This document shows, piece after piece, positions 25,556 to 34,962 of a stretch of 64,000 nt of DNA. The stretch comes from Mesoflavibacter sp037029465 (GTDB lineage Bacteria > Bacteroidota > Bacteroidia > Flavobacteriales > Flavobacteriaceae). The notes beneath the pieces were generated by a model. The model was not told where the DNA came from. It was given only the letters and a program-made list of their open reading frames with translations, and made no database searches. The stretch is taken from the NCBI RefSeq assembly GCF_037029465.1, contig NZ_JAYMEM010000026.1:372001-436000 (forward strand), written 5' to 3'. Made by a program: the position numbers and the translations under genes. The first letter of the stretch is position 1, and each line of letters starts with the position of its first letter.

Positions 25556-25888
25556 TTATTTTCCTATTGATGAAAAAATTCGTTGAAAAAACGGTCCAAC
25601 TAATGGCACAGTTTGCATTTTACCGTTAACAGCATTTATAATTCCGTAGAAAAATAATAAACCCATTCCTACCCAAAATGCTATAGAAATTTGCATATTA
25701 TCAAACTGACTGATAAAGTATGCAATAATCATATACATTAAGCAAAGTCCTAAACCTTGACGATTATGAAATGCAGTAAACTCATTTTTCTTTTCGTTAT
25801 TCATTATGATGGCAATAACACTTCCAATAATGGTTAAATAACTCACTACTGCTAATGTTTTTCCTTCTTCAATTATATTTTGATTCAT
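25556..25888 (-). CDS. DUF4870/Tic20-like small membrane protein
   Basis: 110 aa with three hydrophobic helices. The family motif FHNRQGLGL lies between helix 1 and helix 2 (compare FHARQAL in DUF4870/Tic20-like proteins, often named import component). The ATG overlaps the stop of the dihydroorotase-like gene (TAATG), so translation is coupled. Function is not known; its conserved place in this operon links it to the envelope-located BatA-like protein. Confidence 0.78.
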   Translation of the reverse strand: MNQNIIEEGKTLAVVSYLTIIGSVIAIIMNNEKKNEFTAFHNRQGLGLCLMYMIIAYFISQFDNMQISIAFWVGMGLLFFYGIINAVNGKMQTVPLVGPFFQRIFSSIGK

Positions 25889-27138
25889 TATAAAACTAAT
25901 TTTTTGTTGGCATAAATACCGTAAACTTTTCCTTTTAATTCTTGTCCTAAAAAGGCACTATTTTTTGATTTTGAAAGGATATCTGACTTATTAAACTCAT
26001 ATTTTGTGTTTGGGTCAAATAGCGTGATGTTTGCAATTTCACCTTCTTCAATACTAGAAGCTATTGCGCCAAAACGTTCTTTCCCTTTGGTTAATAGTTG
26101 AATAGCTTTTTTAGTAGAAAATATCTGATTTAAAGCTCCAAAAGCACTTTCTAAACCAATGGTACCGTAGCTGGCGTGATCAAATTCTACTTTCTTTTCT
26201 TCTATAGTTTGTGGGTTATGGTCACTGGTTACCATATCTATTGTTCCATCTTTTACACCTTCAATTAATGCTTCCACATCTTCTTGTGTACGTAATGGCG
26301 GATTGACTTTATAACGTGTGTCAAACTCGTTTAAAACATCGTCGGTTAAAAAGAAATTATGTATGGCAACACTGCAAGTTACGTCTAACTTTTTTTGTTT
26401 GGCTTCTCTAATTAGCTTTACACTTTCTTTAGTAGAAATTGTTGGTATATGAAGTTTGCCGCCTGCATATTCTAGTATAAATAAATCTCTGGCTACTTGT
26501 AGTGATTCGGCTAAATTAGGACTTCCTTTTAAGCCTAATAACGTGCTTGAAACATGCTCGTTAACCATGCCTTTTCCTGCAATTTTTTGTTCTAAAGGAA
26601 AACTACAAACTAATCCTTCAAAATTGCTAGCATACTGCAAAGCAATTTTTAATAAATTAGGATTAGTAATTGGTTTTTTATAATCGCTAAACGCTACTGC
26701 GCCAGCATTTTTCATGTCAAAAAGTTCAGCTAAATCAACGCTTTCGCTATTTTTTGTTAATGCGCCAATTGGTAACAAATCAACGGTTTGCGATTGTGCT
26801 TTTGATAATAAAAAGGCAACATCAGAACAGGTATCGATAATCGGATTGGTATTTGCTTGCAGCGCAATACTTGTAAATCCTGATTTTGCAGCGGTTTTTA
26901 AACCGTTTTCTATCGTTTCTCTATCTTCAAAACCAGGTTCGCCAAAGCAAACGCTAGAGTCAAACCATCCTTGAGAAATGTGTAAATTTTCTAACTCAAT
27001 TTCTTTATAATTGCTAGTGTTTTTAATGGATTTAGCAATTTGTGAAATCTTTCCTTTTTCAATTAAAACATCCACAATTTGATTGTGAAACTTGCTAGAT
27101 GTATCAATTACTGTTGCCGATTTGATTAAGACGTTCAT
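25888..27138 (-). CDS. Dihydroorotase-like protein lacking metal-binding residues (probable non-catalytic homolog)
   Basis: 416-aa amidohydrolase-fold protein of the dihydroorotase family. The fold markers remain: GEPGFEDRETI (about 66-76), NPPLRTQEDV, TSDHNPQTIEEK and a C-terminal beta-sandwich. The catalytic ligands are lost. The D-x-H-x-H strand reads WFDSSVCFGEPG (His to Ser62 and Cys64, substrate Arg to Gly66). HI-x-H-x-ST reads HIPTISTKES, and the usual His/Asn/Asp of the carbamate site is CSFPLE. Such proteins resemble structural PyrC' partners of aspartate transcarbamoylase. It overlaps the BatA-like gene by 4 bases (ATGA) and the DUF4870 gene by 1. Confidence 0.82.
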   Translation of the reverse strand: MNVLIKSATVIDTSSKFHNQIVDVLIEKGKISQIAKSIKNTSNYKEIELENLHISQGWFDSSVCFGEPGFEDRETIENGLKTAAKSGFTSIALQANTNPIIDTCSDVAFLLSKAQSQTVDLLPIGALTKNSESVDLAELFDMKNAGAVAFSDYKKPITNPNLLKIALQYASNFEGLVCSFPLEQKIAGKGMVNEHVSSTLLGLKGSPNLAESLQVARDLFILEYAGGKLHIPTISTKESVKLIREAKQKKLDVTCSVAIHNFFLTDDVLNEFDTRYKVNPPLRTQEDVEALIEGVKDGTIDMVTSDHNPQTIEEKKVEFDHASYGTIGLESAFGALNQIFSTKKAIQLLTKGKERFGAIASSIEEGEIANITLFDPNTKYEFNKSDILSKSKNSAFLGQELKGKVYGIYANKKLVL

Positions 27139-29063
27139 TTAAAGTATTTTAAGATGAGCATTTCTATGATTAAAAACACTAAAGCTAAAATTACAAACCA
27201 TTTCCATAACTCATTAACTTTAGTGTCATTTTTTATTGTGTTAAAAGCTTCTTTAACAGAGTTTGAAACATTGATGCCTTCTATGTTTTCAAGGTTTTGA
27301 TAGGTTAAATCACTTTCGTTTCTGTTGTAATTAAAGCTTACGTATTCTAAAATTTCATTTTTATTCTTTACTTCATAAACACCAGCGTTTTCTGGTAAAT
27401 CGTTAGTTTTTATAACCACTTTATTGTTGTAATATTGCTGTTCTGGTATTAAAGACTCGTCATTATTAACAAGAGTTAATACAGTATCTGGTTTTAAATT
27501 TACAGACACATCAAATTGATTGTTTTGACCGATTGTATAATAAAGTTGGGCAGTATTTAAGCTTTGTTTTGCAATGTTATAAAATGTAGGTACAATTAGA
27601 TTTATATTTTTAAAGTTTGAATTGTCTTCATTAATTGCAGCGCTAAAAACAAACACGTTATTACGTTGTGATAAAAATGGTTTGTTATCTTCAAATTGAA
27701 GGATAGCAGTGCTTTGAGATGTATTTTGAGGAAAATACAGATTAACCTTTGGATACTGAAAGTTATCTATACGTTTTTCAAAAACACCATTAGCGTAAAT
27801 TGGATGTGCATAATTTATGGATGTAATGCGCTTTTCTTGCTCTAAAATTGAATTAAAAACACTAAAGTTAAATTGCTGTAAAAACCTATTGTAGTCTGAT
27901 AAATTTCCTTTTATATTAGGTATAAATGCAACGACGCCACCTTTGTCTGTAAAGACTTTAAGAGCAGTAATTAAAGTATTTGGTAGGTTTTCAATTTCGT
28001 TTAATATTACTAGGTTTTGTGTATCAAAAAGGGCATAATCTAATGTGTTTGGTGTTTTTTTTGTAAAATTAAACTCGTCTTCAGTAAAAATTCCATTTAA
28101 ATAGTTGGCATCATCGTTAGACACTGCTAAAACATTAATTTTTGAAGGCGTATTTATACTAAAATATAAGGTGTTATCAAATTGAAGTTGCGCCTCATCA
28201 ATAGTAATTTTACCTTTTGTAGTTTGATTGTTAGGTATTGTAAAAATAGCTTTGTTTTCGTCTTTAATTTCAACTGAAACTTTTGAGACTAATTGATCAT
28301 TATTATATAAAGAAACAGGTAAATTAATAGTAGTAGTTTGATTACTTTTTAATAAAGCAGTCAACTCATAATTAGTTGCGTTTTGTTTAGAAATATACAA
28401 ACTGTCAATAAACGCATTTGTTTTACTTACAAGGTTTAACTGAATAGCACTTAAAGTAATACTTGAATCCTTTTCAATACTAAATTCTTGTGTTTTTTGC
28501 TGAAAATCTGACACAAAAATCAAGTTTTTAATGCTATTTGCTTTATTAGAAAATAGCTTTTTAGCTTTCAATAACGCAGCGTCATAACTTAATTGATTTG
28601 AAGAATATTCAAGTTGAAGTAATTCGTTTTTAATTGCCTTTATAGTTGTGTTTCTATAACTATCAGTATTGGTAATTAGTGAGAATTTTTCATTCTCATC
28701 AATAGAAGTAATGATATCTTGTATTGCACGTTTTAAAAGTGGACCATTATTACCTTTAGCTTGCATACTAAACGAGTTGTCTAGGTATATAACGGTTTCC
28801 TTTTCTGTGTTAAAACTATTAGTTTTTGAAAAATAGGGCTGAGTAAAAGCAATGATAATAGCAGTTAAAAGTAGTAACCTAGTTAATAAGACTAGCCACT
28901 TTTTAATTAGTTGACTTTTACGTGTTTGTAATTGTACCTTTTTTAAAATAGCAACGTTTGTAAAGTATTCTTTTTGAAACTTTCTTAGTTGAAATAAGTG
29001 AACAATAATAGGAATTAGCAGTAAGAAAAGCGCGTAAAGAAGTTCTGGGTTTTTAAACTGCAT
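27135..29063 (-). CDS. BatA/vWA-domain membrane protein (aerotolerance-regulator N-terminal type)
   Basis: 642 aa. The BatA N-terminus (LLYALFLLLIPIIVHLFQLR, then KKVQLQTRKS) has two membrane helices (about 8-26 and 57-75). A vWA-like domain follows with a MIDAS-type DNSFSM (D-x-S-x-S, about residue 94), then a long beta-rich region and a C-terminal helix (about 620-638) with a KYFK anchor. Most of the protein is predicted extracytoplasmic. First gene of the operon batA-like, dihydroorotase-like, DUF4870-like, esterase, all overlapping or within 2 bases. CAAAGATA (29082-29089) is its minus-strand -7 box, with a TTG 22 bases further upstream. Confidence 0.85.
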   Translation of the reverse strand: MQFKNPELLYALFLLLIPIIVHLFQLRKFQKEYFTNVAILKKVQLQTRKSQLIKKWLVLLTRLLLLTAIIIAFTQPYFSKTNSFNTEKETVIYLDNSFSMQAKGNNGPLLKRAIQDIITSIDENEKFSLITNTDSYRNTTIKAIKNELLQLEYSSNQLSYDAALLKAKKLFSNKANSIKNLIFVSDFQQKTQEFSIEKDSSITLSAIQLNLVSKTNAFIDSLYISKQNATNYELTALLKSNQTTTINLPVSLYNNDQLVSKVSVEIKDENKAIFTIPNNQTTKGKITIDEAQLQFDNTLYFSINTPSKINVLAVSNDDANYLNGIFTEDEFNFTKKTPNTLDYALFDTQNLVILNEIENLPNTLITALKVFTDKGGVVAFIPNIKGNLSDYNRFLQQFNFSVFNSILEQEKRITSINYAHPIYANGVFEKRIDNFQYPKVNLYFPQNTSQSTAILQFEDNKPFLSQRNNVFVFSAAINEDNSNFKNINLIVPTFYNIAKQSLNTAQLYYTIGQNNQFDVSVNLKPDTVLTLVNNDESLIPEQQYYNNKVVIKTNDLPENAGVYEVKNKNEILEYVSFNYNRNESDLTYQNLENIEGINVSNSVKEAFNTIKNDTKVNELWKWFVILALVFLIIEMLILKYFK

Positions 29064-29081
29064 GTGTTATTAAAAGTTTGT

Positions 29082-29114
29082 CAAAGATAATAATTGAACA
29101 ATTAAAAACAGCAA
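29082..29114 (-). promoter_or_regulatory. Promoter of the batA-like operon
   Basis: Minus strand: TTG (29112-29114), 22-base spacer, TATCTTTG (29082-29089). The leader to the ATG at 29063 is about 12 bases. Confidence 0.5.
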
Positions 29115-29166
29115 TAAGAAATTAACATTTTAACAAAATCTTAATCTTTACGATTGTAACAAATTT

Positions 29167-29174
29167 TACTTTTG
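29167..29174 (+). promoter_or_regulatory. -7 box (TACTTTTG) of the M61 peptidase gene
   Basis: Fits TANNTTTG, 41 bases before the ATG at 29216; no well-spaced -33 TTG. Confidence 0.4.
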
Positions 29175-29215
29175 AGCGTCTTGTTACCAAGACCATTAAC
29201 AAATAATATTTAAAT

Positions 29216-31108
29216 ATGAAAAAACTCCTATTATCAACACTTGCTTCAGGACTTTTACTAGTAGGTTGCGGTGGATCTAAAACCACTACAAGTCTTTTAG
29301 CAACACAAACACCTATTGAAACTTCAATAGACTTATCTAAAGTAACAAATGATAAAGTACCAGTAACGATTAACCCTGGTCGTTTTACTACAGAAACAGT
29401 AACGTATAGACTGCCAAGAGTTGTACAAGGAACATACTCGGTAAGCGACTTTGGTAAATATATTGATAGTTTTAAAGCTTTTAATTATAAAGGAGAAGAG
29501 TTATCTACAAGTAAGGTAGACACAAATACCTGGACAATTACTAATGCTAAAGACTTAGATTATATTACCTATTATGTAAATGATACTTTTGATCAAGAAG
29601 TTGAAGGAGGAATAGGAGGCGAGCAACCTTTTTCGCCAGCAGGAACAAACATAGAGCCAACAAATTATGTAATGAATTTACATGGATTTATAGGGTATTT
29701 TGATAGTTTAAAAAACAGTCAATATAAATTAGATGTAACTGCGCCAGCAAACTTTAAACGTACATCTGCTTTGCAGGAAACTTCAAATAAAACAAGCGAG
29801 GACGGAAGCTTAATCACATCAAGCTACTTTGCACCAAGATATTTTGACATTACAGATAACCCAATGTTTTATGGAGAATTAGATGTAGAAGAATTTCAAG
29901 TAGGAGACATTAAAATTGTATTAAGTGTTTACTCTCCTAACAAAGTACATTCAGCTACAGAAATTAAAGGTGTTGTTGAAAAAATGATGCAAGCTCAAAA
30001 AACATATTTAGGCGATATAAACAGCACACCTCGTTACGATATCTATTTATACTTATCTGATGGATCAGAAGGTTCTCCTAAAGGATTTGGAGCTTTAGAG
30101 CATCATACGTCTACAGTAGTTGTTTTACAAGAAGATATGCCATTTGATGCTTTAGCAGAAAGTATGATAGATGTCGTGTCTCATGAGTTTTTTCACATCG
30201 TAACACCATTAAGTGTACATTCAGAAGATGTACATTATTTTGATTACAACCAGCCAACATTTTCTAAGCATTTATGGATGTATGAAGGCGTAACAGAGTA
30301 TTTTGCAACGTTATTTCAAGTAGATCAAGGTTTAGTGGATAACCAAGAATTTTACGGTGATATTTTACAAAAAATACAAACCGCTAAAAACATGAATGAC
30401 TCAATGAGTTTTACCGAAATGAGTGAAAATGTTTTAGATGAGCCTTACGCACCACAATATTATAACGTTTATATGAAAGGTGCTTTAATCGGTATGTGTA
30501 TTGATATCATTATGCGTGAAGAAAGTAATGGACAGCGTGGTATTTTATCTTTAATGAAAGAATTATCTAATAAATACGGAAAAAACAAACCATTTGAAGA
30601 CGATAAATTAATAGACGAAATCACTGCAATGACTTACCCAAGCGTTGGAGAGTTTTTAAATACACATGTAGTTGGAGGAACACCAATAGACTATAATGTA
30701 TATTTTGAAAAAGTAGGCTTAATGATGAGTGAAGGAAAAGTAAAAACTAACTACATCCAGAATGGCGGTGAGTTAATTTTTGCTCCTAATCAAGAAACTA
30801 TGAAACTTCCATTTTCTGAAGCTGTAAAAAAAAACAGTTTTTGGGCAGATAATGGTGTACAACCTGGTGATGTAATGAAAACTGTAAACGGTGAAGCTTT
30901 TTCTTTTATGACTGCACAAAAAATCTTAACAGATATGTATATGTGGAAACCAGGACAAGAAGTAGAAGTTGTTATTGATAGAAATGGTAAAGAATATACT
31001 GTAAAAACAAAACTAACACAGTCTTATACTACAGGAAAAACTATTACCGAAAACCCAGAAGCAACACAAAAGCAAAAAGAAATTAGACAAGCTTGGTTAA
31101 AAGGCTAA
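29216..31108 (+). CDS. M61 family metallopeptidase lipoprotein with PDZ domain
   Basis: 630 aa. Lipoprotein signal (residues 1-18) with lipobox LLVGC and Cys19 followed by GGS. The zinc site is HEFFH (His323-His327) with the downstream glutamate in WMYEGVTEYF (Glu357), as in glycyl aminopeptidases of family M61. A PDZ-like domain lies at about 500-600 (GVQPGDVMKTVNGEAF). The protein is likely anchored at the outer or inner membrane and trims peptides with N-terminal Gly/Ala. The upstream -7 box and downstream terminator make it a single-gene transcript. Confidence 0.92.
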   Translation: MKKLLLSTLASGLLLVGCGGSKTTTSLLATQTPIETSIDLSKVTNDKVPVTINPGRFTTETVTYRLPRVVQGTYSVSDFGKYIDSFKAFNYKGEELSTSKVDTNTWTITNAKDLDYITYYVNDTFDQEVEGGIGGEQPFSPAGTNIEPTNYVMNLHGFIGYFDSLKNSQYKLDVTAPANFKRTSALQETSNKTSEDGSLITSSYFAPRYFDITDNPMFYGELDVEEFQVGDIKIVLSVYSPNKVHSATEIKGVVEKMMQAQKTYLGDINSTPRYDIYLYLSDGSEGSPKGFGALEHHTSTVVVLQEDMPFDALAESMIDVVSHEFFHIVTPLSVHSEDVHYFDYNQPTFSKHLWMYEGVTEYFATLFQVDQGLVDNQEFYGDILQKIQTAKNMNDSMSFTEMSENVLDEPYAPQYYNVYMKGALIGMCIDIIMREESNGQRGILSLMKELSNKYGKNKPFEDDKLIDEITAMTYPSVGEFLNTHVVGGTPIDYNVYFEKVGLMMSEGKVKTNYIQNGGELIFAPNQETMKLPFSEAVKKNSFWADNGVQPGDVMKTVNGEAFSFMTAQKILTDMYMWKPGQEVEVVIDRNGKEYTVKTKLTQSYTTGKTITENPEATQKQKEIRQAWLKG

Positions 31109-31135
31109 TCCTCTAATTTATTTTGATAGAATGAT

Positions 31136-31168
31136 TAAAAAGCTTGGTGTAAAACCAAGCTTTTTATT
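31136..31168 (+). terminator. Terminator after the M61 peptidase gene
   Basis: AAAAAGCTTGG pairs with CCAAGCTTTTT over a 7-base loop. Confidence 0.85.
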
Positions 31169-31253
31169 TTTGGCATAATTAGTGAATTATAAGTTAAAGA
31201 TGAATATTACTCATCAAAAATTAGTATATTTAATCATATTAAAACACATCAAA

Positions 31254-31574
31254 ATGAAACAAGTTATCCTTTTAGCATTCGCTCTATTTATGACAACAGG
31301 AGCAGTAATGGCACAAGATAAAATACAAGTAGAAGACGCTAATTATGTAATTCTATTAAATGAAAAAGTATATCATTATACACAAAAAGGAGTAGAACCC
31401 TTAAAAAAAGAATTAAAACTGCACAACGGAACTATTGTGCAAACAGATGGAACTTATACGACGGAAGACGGTAAAACAATGAAGCTTGAAGACGGACAAT
31501 GTTTAGGAATGAGTGGGAAACTCTACAAAGACCAAGCAACATTAGCCAAAAAGCTTAAAAAAGAAATGAATTAA
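31254..31574 (+). CDS. DUF6799 domain secreted protein
   Basis: 106 aa with a signal peptide (residues 1-20, ending VMA-Q). The mature part follows the DUF6799 pattern of short beta-hairpin units with KVYHYTQKG, LHNGTIVQTDGTY and GKTMKLEDGQCLGMSGKL. The frame is open 24 codons upstream, but the ATG at 31254 starts the signal peptide. Function of the domain is unknown; the GQC motif cysteine is conserved in relatives. Upstream (31169-31186) TTGGCAT-N5-GTG is a weak sigma-54-like match. Confidence 0.8.
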   Translation: MKQVILLAFALFMTTGAVMAQDKIQVEDANYVILLNEKVYHYTQKGVEPLKKELKLHNGTIVQTDGTYTTEDGKTMKLEDGQCLGMSGKLYKDQATLAKKLKKEMN

Positions 31575-31589
31575 AGATTGATACACTCT

Positions 31590-31620
31590 TAAAGCCTGAT
31601 AATTTTATCAGGCTTTTTTC
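31590..31620 (+). terminator. Terminator after the DUF6799 gene
   Basis: AAAGCCTGATAA pairs with ATCAGGCTTT, then a T run. Confidence 0.85.
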
Positions 31621-31660
31621 TTTTCAATAATTTATTAATTTGTACCCATAAATCATTAAA

Positions 31661-32926
31661 ATGAAAAAGACCTACCTAATTTCACTTCTCTTATTATTAA
31701 GTACTATACAAGTAAAAGCCCAACATTTATATGAAATTTTATGGGAATCTGATGGGATCGCTTATTTAGCAGTTTTGGCAATAACAGAAGATGATGCTTT
31801 TTTTAGAGTAAATTATTTTATAAACGGTGAAGAAAATATAGTTTCATTTAAAGCAGATGTAATCCATAGAGAAAATCATATTAATTATTTTGACGGTTTT
31901 GATGTAAAATCTATTAAAGGCTCGAGTAACGATAATTATTATGCAGATAATTTTTATGTTGTGTCTGATAAATCTTCTGCTTACAAGAAATATTCAGAGC
32001 CAATTAATAATATTTATCGTTACGATGACGAAAACCCAATTATAGAAGAAGATATCGATATCATTTGGAAAGGAAAAAAAATAAAGTATTGGAATAAAGT
32101 AGACCAAAGTGATATAACACCAGAATATCTACAACAATTTTTTAAAATTGATGAAAAAGAATACCAATACTTTCTTAAGAATTATACCCCAAAAAATGAT
32201 GCAGATTTGCCTAAACCAAAAAATATAGCAGTTTTTGCAACGCGTTCAAGCGGTTTTAATGAAGATATTATTTATAAAACACAAAAGACATTTCCTAAAC
32301 AATGGATTGTAGAGCAATTAAAAAAGAAGTTTAAAGTTACACAAGTCAGTTATATAGACAATAATTGGTTAGTAGTTATGTCTTACGGAGATTACGGTTT
32401 ATACTCAAAACAAGAATGGCATATTAGTACAACTTTTCCTGAACAATGGATAGAATCTATGTGGAAAAAAAATTACCGAATAACAGAAGTTAACTATGTT
32501 AATAACAAATGGGTACTGATTATGACAAAAGGTGAAAAATTTGGAAAGAAACAAGCTTGGAACAAAGATGAAAAATTTCCTGTAGATTGGGTTAATAATA
32601 AATATGAACAAAACTTGAAAGTTACAAATGTGACTTATGGTGAAGGAGAATGGTTAGTGATAATGACAGATAAAGCTGTAGGTTTTGATGAAGAACTATA
32701 TGAATTTGAATACTATCCTAAAGAACCCATGTCTATACAATATGATAAATATAAAATGACAGTAAGAACGATTGCATATGGTGATAATAGTTGGATATAT
32801 GTTTTGGTTAAAAAATTATCTGTTTATAAACAGAATAACCAATTATGTAAAAATTTAGATGAAGTAAAACAATTTATAGATAACAATAGCACAAAGTCAA
32901 TTACAGATATTGTTATTGAATATTAA
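31661..32926 (+). CDS. Secreted protein with tandem FP-W/YxxxxWxxxM repeats (DUF7477-like)
   Basis: 421 aa, signal peptide about residues 1-20 (ending VKA-Q). Residues about 190-395 hold four tandem units of about 47 residues, each with FPxxW, then I-T-x-V-x-Y followed by N-x-W-x-(V/L)-(V/I)-M. The pattern is FPKQWI...NNWLVVM, FPEQWI...NKWVLIM, FPVDWV...GEWLVIM, then a degenerate PMSIQY...NSWIYVL. This matches DUF7477-type repeats as I remember them. The N-terminal 180 residues do not suggest a family. Probably a periplasmic or surface beta-repeat protein of unknown partner. Confidence 0.68.
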   Translation: MKKTYLISLLLLLSTIQVKAQHLYEILWESDGIAYLAVLAITEDDAFFRVNYFINGEENIVSFKADVIHRENHINYFDGFDVKSIKGSSNDNYYADNFYVVSDKSSAYKKYSEPINNIYRYDDENPIIEEDIDIIWKGKKIKYWNKVDQSDITPEYLQQFFKIDEKEYQYFLKNYTPKNDADLPKPKNIAVFATRSSGFNEDIIYKTQKTFPKQWIVEQLKKKFKVTQVSYIDNNWLVVMSYGDYGLYSKQEWHISTTFPEQWIESMWKKNYRITEVNYVNNKWVLIMTKGEKFGKKQAWNKDEKFPVDWVNNKYEQNLKVTNVTYGEGEWLVIMTDKAVGFDEELYEFEYYPKEPMSIQYDKYKMTVRTIAYGDNSWIYVLVKKLSVYKQNNQLCKNLDEVKQFIDNNSTKSITDIVIEY

Positions 32927-32928
32927 GC

Positions 32929-34125
32929 TTACTTTTCTACAGAAAAAGTAAAAGTTGTGCCTTCATCTATTTTAGAGGTTAAACTCACTTCTCCGCCTAA
33001 TTTTTCGACTAAAGTTTTAACGGTGTATAATCCAATACCAGTACCTTTATTTCCGTATTTATCAGCATCATGTGCTGTATTAAAAAGTTCAAATAACGAT
33101 TCTTTTTTCTTGATAGCTATTCCGTTACCGTTATCAGAAACTGTAAAGTGATGATGTGTTTCACTTTCACTATAACCTAAAACAACCAATGGTTGTGGTT
33201 TTGTGTTGTATTTTATTGCGTTATCAACTAAATTTAATATAATTTGAGTAACTGCAGACCTATTAATATCTCCTAAATTAGCGTCATCATTAAGCTGAAA
33301 TTGAGATGTTTTTAAGCTTAGTATTTGCTTTACATCATTATAGATGCTAGATAATTCGGTAGCTTCTTTTTTGTCTTGTAGTAAAGCTTCAGATTTATAA
33401 TGCATTAAAATTCCGTCAATATAAGCTCTTAAAGTATCTGCAGATTCTTCAATAAAATCTAAATATTGTAAATCTATTTCAGGGTGAGAGACTTTTAATT
33501 CATCTTTAAATAATTGTGATAATGAGGTAATATTAGCTAATGGCGATTTTAGATCATGAGACACTTTACCTGCAAATGTATTTAATGATTGGTGCCTTTC
33601 TTCTAATAAATTATAAGCATTAGTTAATTGTATGTTTTTTAATCGTAACTCAAATAAATTAACAACTTGCTTAGCTAATGTTATCATTGCTTCTTGTTGT
33701 TGTTTGTCTAACTGTTTTGGTTTTACATCATAAATACACAATGTGCCTAAAGGAAAACCATCGGGATTAATTAAAGGTACGCCAGCATAAAAAGCAATGT
33801 TGTGTTCTTTTATTAAAGGATTGTCATGAAAACGCTCATCTTTAGTAGCATCTTCTACTATAAAAATGGGACTTTTGTCTAATATAGCATGACCACAAAA
33901 GGATATGTTTCTTGGTGATTCATTAAACGGAATACCGTAATGAGATTTTAAAAAGTTTCTATCGGCATCTAAAAGCGTGATTAAAGAAATAGGTACATCA
34001 CAAATATTAGCAATAAGATTGGTAATGTTATCAAAATCTTCTTCAGGTAAGGTATCTAATAATTTGTATTCTTTAACGGCATTTAGGCGTTCGCTTTCGT
34101 TTTCAGGGAATTTGGGTGCAATCAT
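32929..34125 (-). CDS. GAF-domain sensor histidine kinase A
   Basis: 398 aa, no membrane helix, so cytoplasmic. GAF domain about 25-165 (SFCGHAILDKSPIFIVEDA), coiled linker, HisKA H-box SHDLKSPLANI with His near residue 190, and HATPase_c from about 285 (NLVDNAIKYN; DNGNGI; GTGIGLYTVKTLVEKLGG). It is clearly a paralog of the kinase at 34963-36171. No response regulator is nearby. It lies 69 bases after the TIGR02757 gene, in the same direction, probably the last gene of the unit. Confidence 0.9.
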   Translation of the reverse strand: MIAPKFPENESERLNAVKEYKLLDTLPEEDFDNITNLIANICDVPISLITLLDADRNFLKSHYGIPFNESPRNISFCGHAILDKSPIFIVEDATKDERFHDNPLIKEHNIAFYAGVPLINPDGFPLGTLCIYDVKPKQLDKQQQEAMITLAKQVVNLFELRLKNIQLTNAYNLLEERHQSLNTFAGKVSHDLKSPLANITSLSQLFKDELKVSHPEIDLQYLDFIEESADTLRAYIDGILMHYKSEALLQDKKEATELSSIYNDVKQILSLKTSQFQLNDDANLGDINRSAVTQIILNLVDNAIKYNTKPQPLVVLGYSESETHHHFTVSDNGNGIAIKKKESLFELFNTAHDADKYGNKGTGIGLYTVKTLVEKLGGEVSLTSKIDEGTTFTFSVEK

Positions 34126-34194
34126 TTGTTTTTTGTAGGCTTAAGGTTTGTATTTAAGCTTACGTAAAGATAAAGGTCAAGGTTTTTAATTATG

Positions 34195-34959
34195 TTAAAA
34201 TTTTTCGAAAACTCCTAAACCAAATAAAGCAAAGTCATATTTAACAGGATCTTTTGGGTCTAAACTTCTTAAGTTTTTGTCTAATTCTTGTAACGCTTTA
34301 GCATCGTTTTGCTTTCTGCTTAGTAAGCCTAATTTTCTAGCAACGTTACCAGAATGTACATCTAACGGACAAGATAACTCTGAAGGTTTTATGCTTTTCC
34401 ATATACCAAAATCTACACCTGTATTATTTGGTCTAACCATCCAACGTAAAAACATGTTAATACGTTTTGCAGCACTGTTTTTTATAGGATCACTTATATG
34501 TTTTTGTGTTCTTGGTAAATGATTGATTTCAAAAAATACTTGTTTAAATTCTGAAATAGAATGCTGTAAATTTTCATTATTATTTTTAGTAAAAACAGCT
34601 TCTAAACCATTGTGATTATTATAAATATGCTGAAGTGCTTTTATAAAAGTAATACAGTCTGTACCATTAAAAGTACGATGTACAAAGGTTTCAAAACGTT
34701 GTAAGTCTTCGTCTTTATGATTTAAAATGAAATCATATGGCGAATGCTCTAATAAATCCATTAATTTATTAGCATTATTGATGATGCTTTTACGGTTTCC
34801 CCAAGCAATAGTAGCGGTTAAAAATCCTGCTATTTCAATATCTTCTTTTTTAGAAAATTGATGTGGAATTTGAATAGGATCACTCTCAATAAACTTTGGG
34901 TTGTTATATTGTATTACTTTTTGATCTAAAAATTCTTTGAGGTTTTCTATTGTTTCCAA
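34195..34959 (-). CDS. TIGR02757 family (DUF2400) protein
   Basis: 254 aa, soluble and mostly helical. It has the family features AGFLTATIAWGNRKSIINNA (about 44-63), FVHRTFNGTDC, MFLRWMVRPNNTGVDFGIW (about 168-186), PLDVHSGNVARKLGL and a DPVKYDFALFGLGV C-terminus. The central MFLRWMVR and LDVHSG segments recall helix-hairpin-helix DNA glycosylases, but function is not established. It lies between the two GAF kinases, 3 bases after the upstream one. Confidence 0.88.
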   Translation of the reverse strand: METIENLKEFLDQKVIQYNNPKFIESDPIQIPHQFSKKEDIEIAGFLTATIAWGNRKSIINNANKLMDLLEHSPYDFILNHKDEDLQRFETFVHRTFNGTDCITFIKALQHIYNNHNGLEAVFTKNNNENLQHSISEFKQVFFEINHLPRTQKHISDPIKNSAAKRINMFLRWMVRPNNTGVDFGIWKSIKPSELSCPLDVHSGNVARKLGLLSRKQNDAKALQELDKNLRSLDPKDPVKYDFALFGLGVFEKF

Positions 34960-34962
34960 TAC

